From assembly GCA_964492545.1 (NCBI GenBank), contig CAZBKO010000048.1:1-15807 (forward strand): DNA of 15,807 nucleotides, given 5' to 3'. The notes under the pieces are model-generated. The model was not told where the DNA came from and made no database searches. It saw only the letters and a list, made by a program, of their open reading frames with translations. The position numbers and the translations under genes are program-made. Of the stretch, positions 6,219 to 14,910 are shown piece by piece. Source of the DNA: RGIG1934 sp964492545 (lineage in GTDB: Bacteria > Bacillota > Clostridia > Lachnospirales > Lachnospiraceae). Position 1 is the stretch's first letter. The number at the start of each line of letters is the position of its first letter.

Positions 6219-7670
6219 TTACAACGCCATTTCCTTAATCTTTCTCACTTTGCCCTTAATTGTCTTTTTCTCAAGTTCACCAATTACCTTCTTGCCTTTT
6301 TTATTCAGAATCTCAACGTAGGTTATGCTGTCCCTTACATCAATAATCCCTATATCTTCTGTGGTTATTCCATCAATAGAGCATATTGCACCAACAATAT
6401 CTCCGGCGCGCATTTTTGATTTCTTACCACCGCCAATTGAAAGCTTAGTGATTGATGTATTGAACACATCTCCGCGTTGTTTTTTTAGTACAACCTTTTC
6501 CTTTTGTTTCTTAATAAATTCCTGTTTTCCCTGAGATACAACTTCACTCTGTGGAAGCTCCATAATTTCAATCTTAGTTCCAATGTAATTCTCAACCGCT
6601 CTCTTATAATACATTGCTTCTTCACTTACAAGGCTTATTGCCTTACCAGTCTTGCCATTTCTTGCAGTTCTGCCAATTCGATGCACATAATTCGTCTTCT
6701 TCGTTGGAAAATCATAATTAAACACATGTGTTATATCAGGGAAATCTATACCTCTTGCTGCAACATCCGTTGTAATAAGATAATGATAAATACCTTTTCT
6801 ATAGTCAGAAATCGAGTATAACCTGTCTCTCTGTTCCATACCTCCATGAAGCATACCACATCTAATCCTCTTGCGACGCAGCTTTTGGTAAAGTGTATTA
6901 ACCATTTCCCTTGTATCACAAAAAATTATAGCCTCTGTCGGATTCTCTGTCATAAGGAGTTTCATAAATATATCAAACTTATCATCCTCTGAAACACTGT
7001 AAGCTACCTGCTCTATTCCCTCCGCAGTTTCAATGTCAGATTCAATGAAAATATTTGCCGGTTCACTTATATACTCATCTATCAACTTCTCAATATCTTC
7101 CTCTATGGTTGCCGAGAACAATAGGATTTGCGGTGTCTTACCTGCGCCACAGCTCTTAATAATCTGCTCTACGTCTTCTAAAAATCCCATATCAAGCATA
7201 AGGTCAGCCTCATCTATTACAAGAATATCTATTTCATCCAGATTGAGATTCTCTCGTCTTAAATGATCCAGTGTTCTGCCAGGTGTTCCAACAACTATAT
7301 GATTTCTCTGCTTAAGTGATATAGCCTGCTTATCAACCGGCATACCACCAAATATTACAGGTACTTTAAGCCTTTTTACTCTTCCTATCTGAAATATTTC
7401 ATCCTGCACCTGCACTGCAAGTTCTCTTGTAGGTTCAAGAATAAGAGCATGTGGAAGCCTGTCATCCCACCTTGCTTTCTCACATATTGGTATTGCAAAG
7501 GCCGCCGTCTTACCGCTTCCTGTCTGAGATTTGCCCACAAGATTTCTGCCCTCCAACACACAAGGCAGTGCCTTTTCCTGAATTGGAGTTGGTTTATTGT
7601 ATCCCAGCAAAGATAGTGTATCTATTATTTCCTTTGACAAATTAAATTTCACAAATTCATTATTATTCAA
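6219..7670 (-). CDS. dbpA: ATP-dependent RNA helicase DbpA (YxiN-like)
   Basis: DEAD-box RNA helicase that, in the DbpA/YxiN family, acts in late assembly of the large ribosomal subunit by binding hairpin 92 of 23S rRNA through its C-terminal domain. The 483 residues carry the Q motif (near 25-31), motif I SQTGSGKT (48-55), PTREL (80-84), GTPGR (128-132), DEAD (153-156), SAT (186-188), TDVAARGID (301-309) and HRIGRTAR (330-337). The DbpA RNA-binding domain spans about 403-475 (SITKLSIGGGKK ... YVEILNKKGKKVIG). Length matches B. subtilis YxiN. The start is a TTG at 7670, 3 bp after the ArsC-like stop, with purine-rich GGAATGGAAG just upstream; a GTG six codons downstream is an alternative. It is the second gene of a two-gene operon. 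All catalytic motifs are intact. Confidence 0.95.
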   Translation of the reverse strand: MNNNEFVKFNLSKEIIDTLSLLGYNKPTPIQEKALPCVLEGRNLVGKSQTGSGKTAAFAIPICEKARWDDRLPHALILEPTRELAVQVQDEIFQIGRVKRLKVPVIFGGMPVDKQAISLKQRNHIVVGTPGRTLDHLRRENLNLDEIDILVIDEADLMLDMGFLEDVEQIIKSCGAGKTPQILLFSATIEEDIEKLIDEYISEPANIFIESDIETAEGIEQVAYSVSEDDKFDIFMKLLMTENPTEAIIFCDTREMVNTLYQKLRRKRIRCGMLHGGMEQRDRLYSISDYRKGIYHYLITTDVAARGIDFPDITHVFNYDFPTKKTNYVHRIGRTARNGKTGKAISLVSEEAMYYKRAVENYIGTKIEIMELPQSEVVSQGKQEFIKKQKEKVVLKKQRGDVFNTSITKLSIGGGKKSKMRAGDIVGAICSIDGITTEDIGIIDVRDSITYVEILNKKGKKVIGELEKKTIKGKVRKIKEMAL

Positions 7671-7673
7671 TAT

Positions 7674-8015
7674 TTACTTCCATTCCTTCCATACCTGTGG
7701 CTGATATCCTACGGTTGCCTGTTTTCCATTTCTAACAATAGGTGTCAGCAGCACCTGTTGGTTAAGAAGCACCTTTTCTTCCTGATCCTCCGGCGAAATA
7801 TATTTAATAAGTGCAAGTGCATCCTGGTCCTTACACTTACCGTTAAGCATATTTTCAAGACCGCCTACTGCCTGTCGCACACTATTATACTCTCCCTTAC
7901 TCATACCCTTTTCTTTCATGTCTATAAACTGAAACTTGATGCCTCTCTCCTTGAAAAACATCTGTGCTTTTTTTGTATCAAAACACTTCTTAGTGCCAAA
8001 AATCTGAATATTCAT
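7674..8015 (-). CDS. ArsC/Spx-family thioredoxin-fold protein
   Basis: Small protein of 113 residues in the arsenate reductase (ArsC)/Spx/YffB superfamily, a glutaredoxin-like fold. A single N-terminal cysteine, C11, in GTKKCFDTKKA (7-17) is the expected active-site residue. The spacing fits YffB-like proteins and lacks the CxxC of Spx. TPIVR (91-95) provides the expected cis-proline. A second cysteine is C61. The arginines that bind arsenate in true ArsC are not clearly present, so arsenate reduction is doubtful; a thiol-redox or glutathione-like role is more likely. ATG start with AAGGAATGAGG close upstream. It leads the operon with dbpA and has conserved element copy B upstream, shared with the thioredoxin-reductase-like gene. 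Confidence 0.88.
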   Translation of the reverse strand: MNIQIFGTKKCFDTKKAQMFFKERGIKFQFIDMKEKGMSKGEYNSVRQAVGGLENMLNGKCKDQDALALIKYISPEDQEEKVLLNQQVLLTPIVRNGKQATVGYQPQVWKEWK

Positions 8016-8035
8016 ATTACCTCATTCCTTGCTAT

Positions 8036-8081
8036 GGGGCGATTCTGCCATAAACACTTTTGTGATGCCAATCACAAATAG
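8036..8081 (-). promoter_or_regulatory. Conserved upstream element, copy B, with palindrome
   Basis: On the minus strand this reads CTATTTGTGATTGG, CATCACAAA, AGTG, then TTTATGGCAGAATCGCCCC, ending 20 bp before the ArsC-like start. It matches copy A (2982-3029) closely, with two 1-bp length differences. It includes a perfect 8-bp inverted repeat TTTGTGAT-tggc-ATCACAAA (8059-8078), i.e. TGTGA-N6-TCACA, the half-site pattern of CRP/FNR-type regulators. CAGAAT (8042-8047) with TTGGCA (8066-8071) is a possible promoter with an 18-bp spacer. A separate TATAAT on the minus strand (8103-8098) lies upstream without a clear -35. Confidence 0.5.
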
Positions 8082-8108
8082 CTGCATATTTTTATTCATT
8101 ATACCATC

Positions 8109-8960
8109 TCACTGGGAAGTTGTATAGCTTACATCGTCTCCCATATGTATACAGAAATAATATATCTCATAGAATCTGTCCTGCGCATATTTTCTTGCAT
8201 CTGACTCTATAGTCTTTGTGTAGTAGTCTTCGAAGTCCTTAGATGTATTAACCTTTTCTCCCTCTTCAAATTCTTCTTTCCAACCACGTACCTGTCTTGC
8301 CCAAAGCAATTCACTATTGCTTGAAAATGACTGAATGCATCTGTATTCATATGAATGATATACTTCATGTGAAATTGTTATAACCATCTGTTCAATGTCA
8401 TCTATGTATTTTTCATTAATCATTATGTCATTTTCTTCGTCGTTATAGGAACCATAAAGATTGTCCCTGCCCTTCTTAACACTCAATGTAGGCACATCAA
8501 TTCCCAAATTCTTACACTCATATACAGTGAGCTGATACAGTAAATCTGTTTTTTCCTGCAAGCTTAACGACTTATAGTTATCCGTCTGTATAAGCTTCAT
8601 AAACTCGTCATCTATATCAAGATCATCAATCTGCTTATCAAACATTATCTTACTCACATCCGGAGTAGTAGCACCATATTCATTCCATAAATCAATGCCT
8701 ATGATACTTATACACATTAGTGCTGTTGAGGCAATCATACAATTTACGATTCTCCCTAACGCTTTTTCAACAAGCTTTCTGCGTTTCTTCCTACTTGCCA
8801 AAAGCAATGCATATAATGTCATAAGTATATATATTCCAACAATGCATGCAATTACTTTCGTCAATATCTCATTAATTGCAAGTAATCTTCCAAACATCTC
8901 ATAGCCAATCGTGAAACACATTACAATTGTTAATCCTGCGAAACCTTTGCTTTGTCTCAT
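8109..8960 (-). CDS. Membrane-anchored HExxH zincin-like protein of unknown function
   Basis: I do not recognise the family by name. The 283 residues begin with three hydrophobic segments (about 8-25, 33-56 and 72-91) separated by short basic loops (SRKKRRK at 56-62). A soluble domain of about 190 residues follows. It holds HEVYH (198-202), the zinc-binding HExxH motif of metallopeptidases, and ESDA at 252-255, which could supply a third, glutamate ligand as in gluzincin-type families. A membrane-bound metallopeptidase is therefore the best reading; orientation of the domain is not certain. The ATG at 8960 has GAGGAG 8 nt upstream. The gene follows the second ABC transporter after 76 bp with no terminator seen between, so co-transcription is plausible. 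It may process or degrade a protein linked to the exporter, but that is inference. Confidence 0.75.
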   Translation of the reverse strand: MRQSKGFAGLTIVMCFTIGYEMFGRLLAINEILTKVIACIVGIYILMTLYALLLASRKKRRKLVEKALGRIVNCMIASTALMCISIIGIDLWNEYGATTPDVSKIMFDKQIDDLDIDDEFMKLIQTDNYKSLSLQEKTDLLYQLTVYECKNLGIDVPTLSVKKGRDNLYGSYNDEENDIMINEKYIDDIEQMVITISHEVYHSYEYRCIQSFSSNSELLWARQVRGWKEEFEEGEKVNTSKDFEDYYTKTIESDARKYAQDRFYEIYYFCIHMGDDVSYTTSQ

Positions 8961-9036
8961 ATTCTCTTCTCCTCATACCGTGCATATCAATTAAAATATG
9001 GATGTCAGAATATGTCATAGTTATCTTCAGGCATAT

Positions 9037-10674
9037 CTAAATATTAATTACCCGGGTATTCCTCATCTGCTCTTTCATTCTGTGTGATATCGAAATGACT
9101 GTTCTTCCTTCTGTAGCTATATGTAATACATCAAGTATTCTCTTCTCCGTAACACTGTCCAAATCAGCTGTTATCTCATCTAACAACATAATCTGTGGAT
9201 TAGTCACCATAGCTCTCGCTATTGATAAAAGCTTAAGTTCCCCCTGGGAAAAATCAGAGGCATTCATTGAAGCTTCTAAACCTGCCTCAAAGCTTCTAAT
9301 CTTTTCGCTAATACCACATAATTCCAGTGATTTCCAAATCTCTTCATCCGATATATTATTATCAAAAAGTGAAATCTGATTTCGAATATTTCCTTCGACA
9401 ATGTTAAAATTCTGTTCCACATATCCGAATACTTTTCTTCGTTCTATTCCCTTAAGACTATCACATCTGATACCATTAATGGTTATACTTCCCTGTAAAG
9501 GTTCATATAAACCAAGCAGCAGTTTGAAAATTGTACTTTTGCCGGCTCCTGTTCTTCCCGCAAATAAAATGTTCTCACCAGGTCCAATATGCAGACTAAA
9601 ATCTGATAAAACTATTTTTCCATCCTCATATCCAAATGTAATTTTATCAAATTCAATGTCCAATTTATTACCCTCTACCATTTTTTTCACATCTATTTGT
9701 TCAACCTTATTTAGCTCATCCTCTGATAGATATTCATCTATTCTTTTAACACCTGCAAGTGCCGATTGAATATTTTGAATCTCCATTCCTATATTTTCAA
9801 GTGGCTCAAACACTTTCAACACATATGCTATAATAGCCACAGCGCTGCCTACCGACACCATAAACAATGACTGAACTTCATTTCCAATTGCACTAAACAC
9901 CATCATCACTGCTATTACTACTGAACTAACGCAAATAACTATCGGAGAATAAATGGCATCATAGAAATTCGATTTATCAATTGCACTATAACCATCATCT
10001 ATATATTTATCATATTTGTTCTCCATATATTTTTCACCTGAAAAAATATGAATACTTCTGATATTGTTAATTGTTTCCACAACATGATGATTAACCTTGG
10101 CAACTGCTTCTCTATTAAGCATTTGTGCTCTTTGCATTCTGCGCTGAAAGACCATTGTCATCACAAACAAAAGTGGTGTAACAATACACATAATAACCCC
10201 AAGTCCTGTACTCTTAATAAAAATTACAATCATTATGCTAATAACTTTAAATGCATCTGCAAACATTCCAATAATACCATTTGTAAATAATGTATCAACT
10301 GCATCAACATCATTAACAAAGCGTGACTGCGTTTTTCCCATATCATTTGCAGTAAAATATGACGTGTTCAAATTCATTATTTTTCTACTCATTACACTTC
10401 TGATTTCATGTGTAACCTTTTGCCCCATAACTGTAATCATTATATTCTGTACAGATTCCATAAGCCCTGATAACACAATAACTGAAAGATATATTATCGC
10501 AAGCTCTGCACCTACATTCTTTTTATCAGTCAGTCTATCAACAATACGTTCAAGCACTAGTGGAGGAATAAGTGCAAATATTACAGAACTGATAATCATT
10601 GCTCCCATCAAAAATGACTTAAACTTTTCTCTGCGAAAAACATTTCCTGCAATTTTCCATATATGGCTACGCAT
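9037..10674 (-). CDS. ABC half-transporter, catalytically canonical subunit
   Basis: Exporter-type ABC protein (545 residues) with an N-terminal membrane domain (about 15-305, six expected helices) and a C-terminal ATPase (about 337-545). Visible are Walker A GRTGAGKST (373-381), Q-loop Q421, signature DFSQGE (474-479), Walker B IMLLDE with catalytic E500, and H-loop H531. The signature departs from LSGGQ, whereas the catalytic glutamate is present. It overlaps the preceding ABC gene by 8 bp; its ribosome site GGAGGT lies in the end of that gene, so the two are translationally coupled and probably form a heterodimer. The noncanonical signature here would face the Walker motifs of the partner to build the degenerate ATP site. 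No C39 peptidase domain is present. Substrate unknown; drugs, lipids or peptides are all possible. Confidence 0.92.
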   Translation of the reverse strand: MRSHIWKIAGNVFRREKFKSFLMGAMIISSVIFALIPPLVLERIVDRLTDKKNVGAELAIIYLSVIVLSGLMESVQNIMITVMGQKVTHEIRSVMSRKIMNLNTSYFTANDMGKTQSRFVNDVDAVDTLFTNGIIGMFADAFKVISIMIVIFIKSTGLGVIMCIVTPLLFVMTMVFQRRMQRAQMLNREAVAKVNHHVVETINNIRSIHIFSGEKYMENKYDKYIDDGYSAIDKSNFYDAIYSPIVICVSSVVIAVMMVFSAIGNEVQSLFMVSVGSAVAIIAYVLKVFEPLENIGMEIQNIQSALAGVKRIDEYLSEDELNKVEQIDVKKMVEGNKLDIEFDKITFGYEDGKIVLSDFSLHIGPGENILFAGRTGAGKSTIFKLLLGLYEPLQGSITINGIRCDSLKGIERRKVFGYVEQNFNIVEGNIRNQISLFDNNISDEEIWKSLELCGISEKIRSFEAGLEASMNASDFSQGELKLLSIARAMVTNPQIMLLDEITADLDSVTEKRILDVLHIATEGRTVISISHRMKEQMRNTRVINI

Positions 10675-12397
10675 TTATGTCACCTCCCTGCATCTTGCAA
10701 AGCTTCGCATATTCAGGCTGTGTATCCATAAGCTTTTTATGTGAATCATATACCGCTGTTTTATTGTTTATAAACAATACTCCATCAAACTTTTCAAACA
10801 GCTCCAGTCTATGAGAAACAATAAAAATTATTTTATTTTTAGACAGACTCCTTATGTTTGCATATATTTTCATTTCAGTTTCTCTATCAAGCGCTGAAAA
10901 TGGATCATCTAATACTTGAATATTTTTATCACTGTATAAACATCTGGCAAGGGCGACACGCGACTGCTGTCCCCCTGAAAGCTTCACACCATTATTACCA
11001 ACACTGGTATTTACCCCATTTTCCATCCCTGCAGTCTCTTCATCAAGGCATACACAGCGCAGTATCTCATCAATTGGCTTGCCCTCTCTGCCCATCATAA
11101 TGTTTTCAGCTATACTCACACTCATGAGTTCATTTTCGTGTCCCATATATGTAATCATTTTGTTTTTGTCACAATCCGCTATATCACTAAATTCAACTCC
11201 GTTAACCTCAATACTTCCATTGTACCTGGCTTCATCAATAAATATCTTTCCAAATGCTGATTTCCCACTTGCAATGGCCCCTGTTATTCCAATAATCTGC
11301 CCTTTTGTTGCCGTAAATGAAATGTTATCAACAATATTTTCAAATCCATCATAGTGTATCCCCACATTTCGAAAACTTATACTGTCAACTTTGATATTTT
11401 CATCCGGAACATCTTTTGAAATGTATTCTCTAAACATTGGTTGTATTCGTTTCCATGATACCTGCGCCTTCTGAACCGAATTAAACAGCTTGGCTGCCTT
11501 TGACGATTTTACAGCCAGCTTTGTGAAACATGAAAAAAATGTTGTGAACATACCTATATCCCACGCAGAATAACCTGTTCCATTAACATTTTTGCTTCCA
11601 ATGTAAATAATAATAACAGCACCAAACATTGAAATTATATAGTATATTGGTTGCAATGCACTCTCCCACACATTTGCCATCACTGCACTCTTCGCATATT
11701 TATCCAAACTATCTTCATAGATCTCTGACCTGATTTCATCCACGCCAAACACCCTATATGTCATTTCATTTCCAACAATGTCCATTGTTGTCTGATTGAG
11801 TTTTCCTGCATTTTTCTTATACTTCTCATTGTATTTAGATACAATTCCCTTGCATTTAGTTGCTATAATGTATGCCAATGGAATAAATACACACGACATA
11901 ATTGCCAGTCTCACATCATAACACATAAGCATCACAGCGTAAGCTATCATTACTATGCCCGTATCAAATATTTCTGTTGTAAATTTTCTCATTCCCTCTA
12001 CACAGGCGTCCACATCACTTATGGCTTTTGTCATTATATTCCCGGTGTGTTCTTTCTTCATTACCAAAGCCGATGTATTTACTATACTGTTATATAGCAT
12101 ATGTCGCATATTCTTGCTTGTGTTGTTAGCAAATCTTCTTACATAAAATCGCTTAAATGCTCTGCTAACCTGCACAACTGCAATTACAAGAATATATGTT
12201 AGTGCAAGTAAAAGCATATCAATAAATTTCTTGTTTCCCTCTGAAATATCATATAGACATTGAGCAAGCCGACCCTCAAAAAAAGGGCCGGCTGTCATTC
12301 CAATGTTGTATACTATACCCGTAAATGCGACAATACACAGTGATTTTTTTTCTAATTTAAAATATGAAATTATTTTATTGGGTTCATCTATTTTCAT
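10667..12397 (-). CDS. ABC half-transporter, degenerate-site subunit
   Basis: Exporter-type ABC protein with a membrane domain (about 15-315) and an ATPase (about 335-576). Walker A is GAIASGKSA (373-381), the signature is a perfect LSGGQ (473-477), and Walker B reads VLDDP, with aspartate D498 replacing the catalytic glutamate. The Q-loop glutamine appears as histidine (H420, in YMGHEN). H529 is the H-loop. These are the marks of the noncatalytic half of heterodimeric exporters such as TM287/288 and BmrCD. I chose the ATG at 12397 (576 residues) because AGAGGTG lies 8 nt upstream; a GTG at 12454 in frame adds 19 residues but lacks a ribosome site. The gene follows the secreted protein gene and overlaps the partner subunit by 8 bp. 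Confidence 0.92.
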   Translation of the reverse strand: MKIDEPNKIISYFKLEKKSLCIVAFTGIVYNIGMTAGPFFEGRLAQCLYDISEGNKKFIDMLLLALTYILVIAVVQVSRAFKRFYVRRFANNTSKNMRHMLYNSIVNTSALVMKKEHTGNIMTKAISDVDACVEGMRKFTTEIFDTGIVMIAYAVMLMCYDVRLAIMSCVFIPLAYIIATKCKGIVSKYNEKYKKNAGKLNQTTMDIVGNEMTYRVFGVDEIRSEIYEDSLDKYAKSAVMANVWESALQPIYYIISMFGAVIIIYIGSKNVNGTGYSAWDIGMFTTFFSCFTKLAVKSSKAAKLFNSVQKAQVSWKRIQPMFREYISKDVPDENIKVDSISFRNVGIHYDGFENIVDNISFTATKGQIIGITGAIASGKSAFGKIFIDEARYNGSIEVNGVEFSDIADCDKNKMITYMGHENELMSVSIAENIMMGREGKPIDEILRCVCLDEETAGMENGVNTSVGNNGVKLSGGQQSRVALARCLYSDKNIQVLDDPFSALDRETEMKIYANIRSLSKNKIIFIVSHRLELFEKFDGVLFINNKTAVYDSHKKLMDTQPEYAKLCKMQGGDINA

Positions 12398-12467
12398 GTA
12401 TTTCACACCTCTGTATCCACTTAAGTAACTAGGATTGTTTCCATTGCACTTCACATTCAGGCTTTAT

Positions 12468-14687
12468 TTAATAGATTGCTGGTATCCTGTATGTCCTGAC
12501 TACACTAGTTACATAATCTGATGCATACCACGCCTCGGTCCATACAATATTTCCTTTGTATAATATTGGCTGCGAGCCTGCATAAAATTTTACTGATTTA
12601 TATGTCTTGCTATATACTTTTTTGCCCGAATTATCAATAACTACATAATGCATTCTTTCTGTACCGCCAGCGGTAATTGTTGAGTACATTACTGCAAAAT
12701 AATTATCTGATAATTTTACCATTCTTGTCTCACTAATCTCCGTCTTAGATGTCTTTGGATTATAGTTCGTAAGCCATCTGAAAACCGTTTTTCCCGTTTT
12801 TCTGTTTGTTGTTGTCACATAAACATTTTTAGCATAGCTGTAACTATTTCCTTTTATTCCTGCAACCTTTCTACCCTGTGGTACTGACGTTCCGCAGGTG
12901 ACGACATTGTTTACACCCACTTCCATACCACCGACAGTAAGGCCTGTGTAATTGTCGCCTATGCCGCCCATAATATTAAATACTGACTTTGTAATATTGG
13001 TCTCATTAGACTTGCCGTAATTATTAACCAATGTTAATGCTACCGCTCTTGGATATGCATCACCATGATTTAAAATAAATAAATCACCATTATTAAACTT
13101 GACAAACTGGTTAAAGGAATGACTGGAATATGAATCCTGCGCACTCTTGTATTTCATTGTTTTTGTATTTATCTTAAATGCAATGTTGCTCTGATGATTG
13201 ACACCATCGATTGCAAACATTGTTCTTCCCATCTCGAGATAAAGTGTTGAACCACTCTGTGTCATTCGGCAGTTACCTGCATCAAATGGCACATAAATCC
13301 CCTTGAACATATTTGTTGCATTTCCCTTAATATTACAGGTCTTTACACGCTTCCATCTGCTATTATATTTATATACTTTTACAACTGTCTTCGTTGAACT
13401 TTCTTTATAGTTGTTAAATCCCACTGCTACATAGAAGTATCCATCTGTACCCTGAAAAAATCCGCCGAATGAGTCAAATGAACCAAGCTTTACTGTTTTA
13501 ACTGATGAAACACGAAGTGATGAGCTGTTTAGCGCATATATTTTCATGCTGCTACCGTTTATCTGAACGTTATAAAACTTTCCTCCCTTTGTATGATAGT
13601 ATGTCCAGTCAGGCGTTGACCAGTTTCCACTGTACTGACCCATTGCAGGATACATTTTCATTCTTGTCTGAGTTACAGCCTTCGCACTGCTCTTCTTTGG
13701 AACCATGCCACACACTGATGATGATTTTGTTGAAGTACATTCCTTGTACACAACGCTCACCTTGTAATAATACTGAACCCCTTTTGAAACCTTTTGTGAA
13801 AATGATGTATTCTTGCCGGCTTTGACAGTTTTTACCGCCTTGTACGTGCCATTCTCACTTGTGGAACGATACACAATATATTTGACAGCTCCGGTTATGG
13901 GTTTCCATTTAACCTTTAGTGATGACGAACCATTCTTCATAACACTTGTTATGCTTGTTGCATAATTAGTAGTTGCAAAATCCATAGTTGCTCCATAGCT
14001 GCTGCTGAAAAGCTTTTTCCCGCCTGCCATAACATATGGAACAACTCTGTATGTATATTTCTTATTCCATGCTGCATCTACACCTGCAGCAACCTTATCC
14101 CGTCCTGCAACATATTTAACAACCGTAAATTTGCTGCTTCCGGCGTTTGCACTCATGATTACATATCCTGTTGCCGCAGTACATTTACTCCATTTTAAGT
14201 ATGCAGTGCGATATCCTGTCTGACGAACACTTAACACATCAACATATTCCTCAGGATTCACATAAACATCAAAGGCTTTACTTACATCACCGATTCTCAC
14301 TGTTACCTTTGAATATCCTGCCTTCTTGATTCTAAAGCACAAATGTGTTGACCCTAAATACTGGTTATCAGCATCAAACACAGTATTACCATAGCTATTA
14401 TCACTATCATATTCCAGTACAGAATTATCTGACACCGATGCATTTAGCTTTACTGTTGTGTGCTGATAAACATCATAATCGACTCTTATTAACACATCAA
14501 ATGTGCCATATTGTTGGGTATATCCGTATTTAGCGGATGTTATTTCATTGCTGTTGTAATCAACAATGCTAAGACTTAGCCTTTCATCCTCCTCCGCTGC
14601 CATGATAGATTGTGACTTCACCGCAACACAAGTTATCATAATAAGCATCATAAATACTAGTACAAAAATATTTTTTTTCTTATTCAT
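12468..14687 (-). CDS. Secreted protein with fibronectin-III-like domains
   Basis: Predicted exported protein of 739 residues. It has a signal peptide: basic MNKKK, a hydrophobic core (about 6-25) and likely cleavage near SIMAAEE (about residue 30). A beta-rich Ig-like region follows (about 35-147). Two fibronectin-III-like repeats (about 148-238 and 243-330) show paired LKWSKCTAATGYVI and LKVKWKPITGAVKYIVYRS segments and a YYYKVSVVYK strand. The C-terminal 390 residues are rich in short Tyr/Gly/Ser strands and may be a beta-propeller or similar sheet; I cannot name it. No LPXTG or transmembrane anchor is seen. The ATG at 14687 is chosen over a GTG at 14696 because AGGTGG lies 5 nt upstream. 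That ribosome site is part of the truncated hsdS frame, which overlaps by 8 bp. First gene of the exporter cluster; role in adhesion or polymer binding is inference. Confidence 0.8.
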   Translation of the reverse strand: MNKKKNIFVLVFMMLIMITCVAVKSQSIMAAEEDERLSLSIVDYNSNEITSAKYGYTQQYGTFDVLIRVDYDVYQHTTVKLNASVSDNSVLEYDSDNSYGNTVFDADNQYLGSTHLCFRIKKAGYSKVTVRIGDVSKAFDVYVNPEEYVDVLSVRQTGYRTAYLKWSKCTAATGYVIMSANAGSSKFTVVKYVAGRDKVAAGVDAAWNKKYTYRVVPYVMAGGKKLFSSSYGATMDFATTNYATSITSVMKNGSSSLKVKWKPITGAVKYIVYRSTSENGTYKAVKTVKAGKNTSFSQKVSKGVQYYYKVSVVYKECTSTKSSSVCGMVPKKSSAKAVTQTRMKMYPAMGQYSGNWSTPDWTYYHTKGGKFYNVQINGSSMKIYALNSSSLRVSSVKTVKLGSFDSFGGFFQGTDGYFYVAVGFNNYKESSTKTVVKVYKYNSRWKRVKTCNIKGNATNMFKGIYVPFDAGNCRMTQSGSTLYLEMGRTMFAIDGVNHQSNIAFKINTKTMKYKSAQDSYSSHSFNQFVKFNNGDLFILNHGDAYPRAVALTLVNNYGKSNETNITKSVFNIMGGIGDNYTGLTVGGMEVGVNNVVTCGTSVPQGRKVAGIKGNSYSYAKNVYVTTTNRKTGKTVFRWLTNYNPKTSKTEISETRMVKLSDNYFAVMYSTITAGGTERMHYVVIDNSGKKVYSKTYKSVKFYAGSQPILYKGNIVWTEAWYASDYVTSVVRTYRIPAIY

Positions 14688-14910
14688 ATGCACCACCTTG
14701 ACTTATCGTAATTAAATTTGCATCAAAATTATATTCATCCCAATAACCAGAAGGACTTATTCCTCCATTGATTACTGGATAAGTACCCTCATCTTTCAAT
14801 TTTGCTTTATTTAACTGACTCCCCTTTTGAATTGTACAAACATCATTCAAACATTTATACTCCACCCCATCCGGACATAACTCTTCTATTAATTGCTCTA
14901 ACTTACTCAA
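14680..14910 (-). pseudogene. hsdS: Truncated type I restriction specificity subunit (hsdS fragment)
   Basis: Only the first roughly 75 residues of a type I restriction-modification specificity subunit remain. The start, SKLEQLIEELCPDGVEYK, is the typical hsdS N-terminus, and the segment through INGGISPSGY to ITISQGGA is the opening of the first target-recognition domain. A full subunit has about 380-450 residues and normally continues past SQGGA; here the frame adds YE and stops. The second recognition domain and both conserved helices are missing, so it cannot give DNA specificity alone. I take the TTG at 14910 as the start, overlapping the rhuM stop by 8 bp; an ATG at 14928 is upstream in frame. 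The break coincides with the start of the secreted-protein gene, which suggests a deletion or recombination junction. Confidence 0.82.

Noticed and set aside
10235..10744. Plus-strand open frame of 169 codons opposite the ABC genes
   Set aside because: It spans the antisense of the ABC membrane domain and the coupled junction, with no ribosome site or recognisable domain.
12398..12467. Possible small peptide gene between the secreted protein and the ABC exporter
   Set aside because: Only a 7-codon ATG frame is present, and no leader or core pattern of an exported peptide is seen.
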